Of a stretch of 64,000 nucleotides of DNA, positions 61,059 through 64,000 are shown one piece after another. A model generated the notes under the pieces. It was not told where the DNA came from. It saw only the letters and a list, made by a program, of their open reading frames with translations, and did no database searches. Position 1 is the first letter of the stretch. Every line of letters begins with the position of its first letter. The stretch is taken from contig NZ_CP029352.1 in the NCBI RefSeq assembly GCF_003130795.1, positions 1,218,001 through 1,282,000 on the forward strand, read 5' to 3'. This stretch comes from Azospirillum thermophilum (GTDB taxonomy: Bacteria > Pseudomonadota > Alphaproteobacteria > Azospirillales > Azospirillaceae). The translations under genes were made by a program, and so were the position numbers.

Positions 61059-61829
61059 TTACCCGGCGCTGTCGATCAGGTCGCTGCGGCCGATGCGGCG
61101 CAGCGACACCTCCAGCCGCGCGTTGCTGTCGCGGATGTCGCGCAGCGTGCGCAGGGTGAACTGGACATGCGCCCCGGCCGCCGCGCGGGCGGCCCCGGCG
61201 TCGCCGGACAGCACGGCCTCGGCGATGGCGAGATGCTGCTGCAGCAGCAGATCGCGCACGCCCGGCCGCGAGTAGAGATCGGCCCGGTTGTAGAACACGT
61301 CGCTGCGCAGCAGTTCCGACAGGGTGCGCATGATGTGCAGCATGACGAGGTTGTGCGCCGCCTCATAGACCGCCAGATGCAGCTCGGCGTCGGCCTCCGC
61401 CTCTTCCGAGCTGTCGTCCTTGCTGTGGGCGGAGCGCATCCGCTCGACGATGGCGCGGATGGCGGCGCGGTCGAGGTCGGTCGCCCGCCGGGCGGCCAGG
61501 GCGGCCGCCTCCGCCTCGATGGAGTGGCGGAATTCCAGATAGTCGAAGGTCGCCGCCGGATTGTCCTGCAGCAGGGTCGCCAGCGGGTCGCTGATCTTCG
61601 ACAGGAAACGGGCGATGAAGGTGCCGTTGCGCCCGGTGATGAGCAGCCCCCGCTCCTCCAGCTTGGCCAGCGCGTCGCGCAGCGAGGGACGGGAGACGTC
61701 GAGCTTCACCGCGAGGTCGCGTTCGGGCAGCAGCTTTTCCCCCGGCCGCAGGATGCCCTCCAGGATCAGCTTTTCCAGATGCTCCGCGATGGCGTCGGCC
61801 AGCTTGGCCGGCTTGATCGTTCCCTGCAT
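61059..61829 (-). CDS. GntR-family regulator, FadR/FCD subfamily (LldR/PdhR-like)
   Basis: A 256-residue repressor. Winged helix ~5-75: ADAIAEHLEKLILEGILRPG, LPERDLAVKLDVSRPSLRDA, LEERGLLITGRNGTFIA. The FCD ligand domain (~95-235) has FRHSIEAEAAALAARRATDL, ELHLAVYEAAHNLVMLHIMR and QHLAIAEAVLSGDAGAAR, with metal-binding Asp/His pattern. LldR/PdhR-type members respond to lactate or pyruvate. It diverges from the FAD/Fe-S oxidase, its probable target. The start at 61829 (MQGTIKPAKL) follows GGGAACG. Confidence 0.92.
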   Translation of the reverse strand: MQGTIKPAKLADAIAEHLEKLILEGILRPGEKLLPERDLAVKLDVSRPSLRDALAKLEERGLLITGRNGTFIARFLSKISDPLATLLQDNPAATFDYLEFRHSIEAEAAALAARRATDLDRAAIRAIVERMRSAHSKDDSSEEAEADAELHLAVYEAAHNLVMLHIMRTLSELLRSDVFYNRADLYSRPGVRDLLLQQHLAIAEAVLSGDAGAARAAAGAHVQFTLRTLRDIRDSNARLEVSLRRIGRSDLIDSAG

Positions 61830-61963
61830 CGAGACGCGTTCCCTTCCGCTGTGCCCGGTCTGCCGAAGCCCGCTCCGTCGCGGCGCCATAGATAGCGCGA
61901 CCCCTTCCCCAGCGTCCAGGACCGCGGCCCGCCGCACCGCTCGTGCGCCCTATGATTTTCCCA

Positions 61964-61980
61964 TTGAACGGTTTGGTCAA
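61964..61980. promoter_or_regulatory. Possible GntR/FCD operator in the divergent gap
   Basis: TTGA-N9-TCAA, containing TTTGGTCAA, lies in the AT-rich core between the GntR gene and the oxidase. FCD regulators bind TNGT-N-ACNA-like dyads; the match is partial. Confidence 0.3.
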
Positions 61981-62039
61981 ATCTTTTATCCAAGCATCAA
62001 TCCGGTCAACGACCCCTCCCTCCAGCAGGAGCGCCGCCG

Positions 62040-64000
<1,961 letters not shown>

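Overview
The window is one 64 kb stretch of very GC-rich bacterial DNA (about 70% G+C by eye). Codon use, the many enoyl-CoA/acyl-CoA genes, the SSS-type hybrid kinase, the PilZ, RTX/type I secretion and pentapeptide proteins, and FixJ/LuxR-type regulators all fit an Azospirillum-like alphaproteobacterium (Rhodospirillales). This is inferred from gene content; no rRNA or marker gene is present. No rRNA, tRNA, CRISPR array, complete insertion sequence, phage or replication origin was seen.

Layout. 1-2.95 kb: a cold-shock-domain protein cut by the left edge, two small secreted or proline-rich proteins, a nucleotidyltransferase and an overlapping metallophosphoesterase. 3.0-5.3 kb: a metal/metalloid-type cluster (ArsR regulator, CSCS-motif permease, CxxC mini-thioredoxin, DUF411 protein). 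5.4-7.3 kb: a TPR glycosyltransferase. 7.4-13.2 kb: a LuxR regulator divergent, across an 0.8 kb AT-richer gap, from an RTX protein and its type I secretion ABC and adaptor. 13.2-16.35 kb: a tail-anchored basic protein, a PilZ protein, a pentapeptide-repeat protein and an unknown. 16.6-19.3 kb: an AT-richer island with two paralogous LuxR proteins around a GRDP-like protein. 19.4-22.8 kb: a peptide-type ABC importer without ATPases. 22.9-32.2 kb: an IclR regulator, an Xre-MbcA/RES toxin-antitoxin pair and a beta-oxidation operon resembling pimF-B-C-D, followed by a histidine phosphatase and a DUF2889 protein. 32.5-36.3 kb: a chemoreceptor, a KGG stress protein and a second pentapeptide protein. 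36.8-42.6 kb: a compact operon with a fused MlaF-MlaE-type ABC protein, a mitofilin-like protein, an MlaA-like protein and three unknown membrane-anchored proteins. 42.9-49.9 kb: an MHS transporter, a sodium-symporter hybrid histidine kinase, a class A beta-lactamase and a NarL-type response regulator. 50.2-53.5 kb: a second IclR divergent from an enoyl-CoA hydratase and a 3-hydroxyacyl-CoA dehydrogenase. 53.6-58 kb: a NitT/TauT-type ABC importer divergent from an M20 peptidase. 58.3-61.0 kb: AdhE. 61.0-64 kb: an FCD-type GntR regulator divergent from a D-lactate-dehydrogenase-like FAD/Fe-S oxidase that runs off the right edge.

Two themes stand out. First, the 36.8-42.6 kb operon looks like a non-canonical lipid-trafficking system: it has MlaF/MlaE/MlaA-type parts, no MCE protein or MlaC, and extra coiled-coil inner-membrane proteins, one mitofilin-like. 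Second, five otherwise intact genes are broken by an apparent single-base deletion, each at or near a G/C run. This looks like consensus error rather than five real pseudogenes, so those genes are given here as full-length spans. Several palindromes upstream of regulated operons are proposed as operators: ArsR, two IclR-type sites, and a 32-bp-spaced pair before the M20 peptidase/ABC genes.
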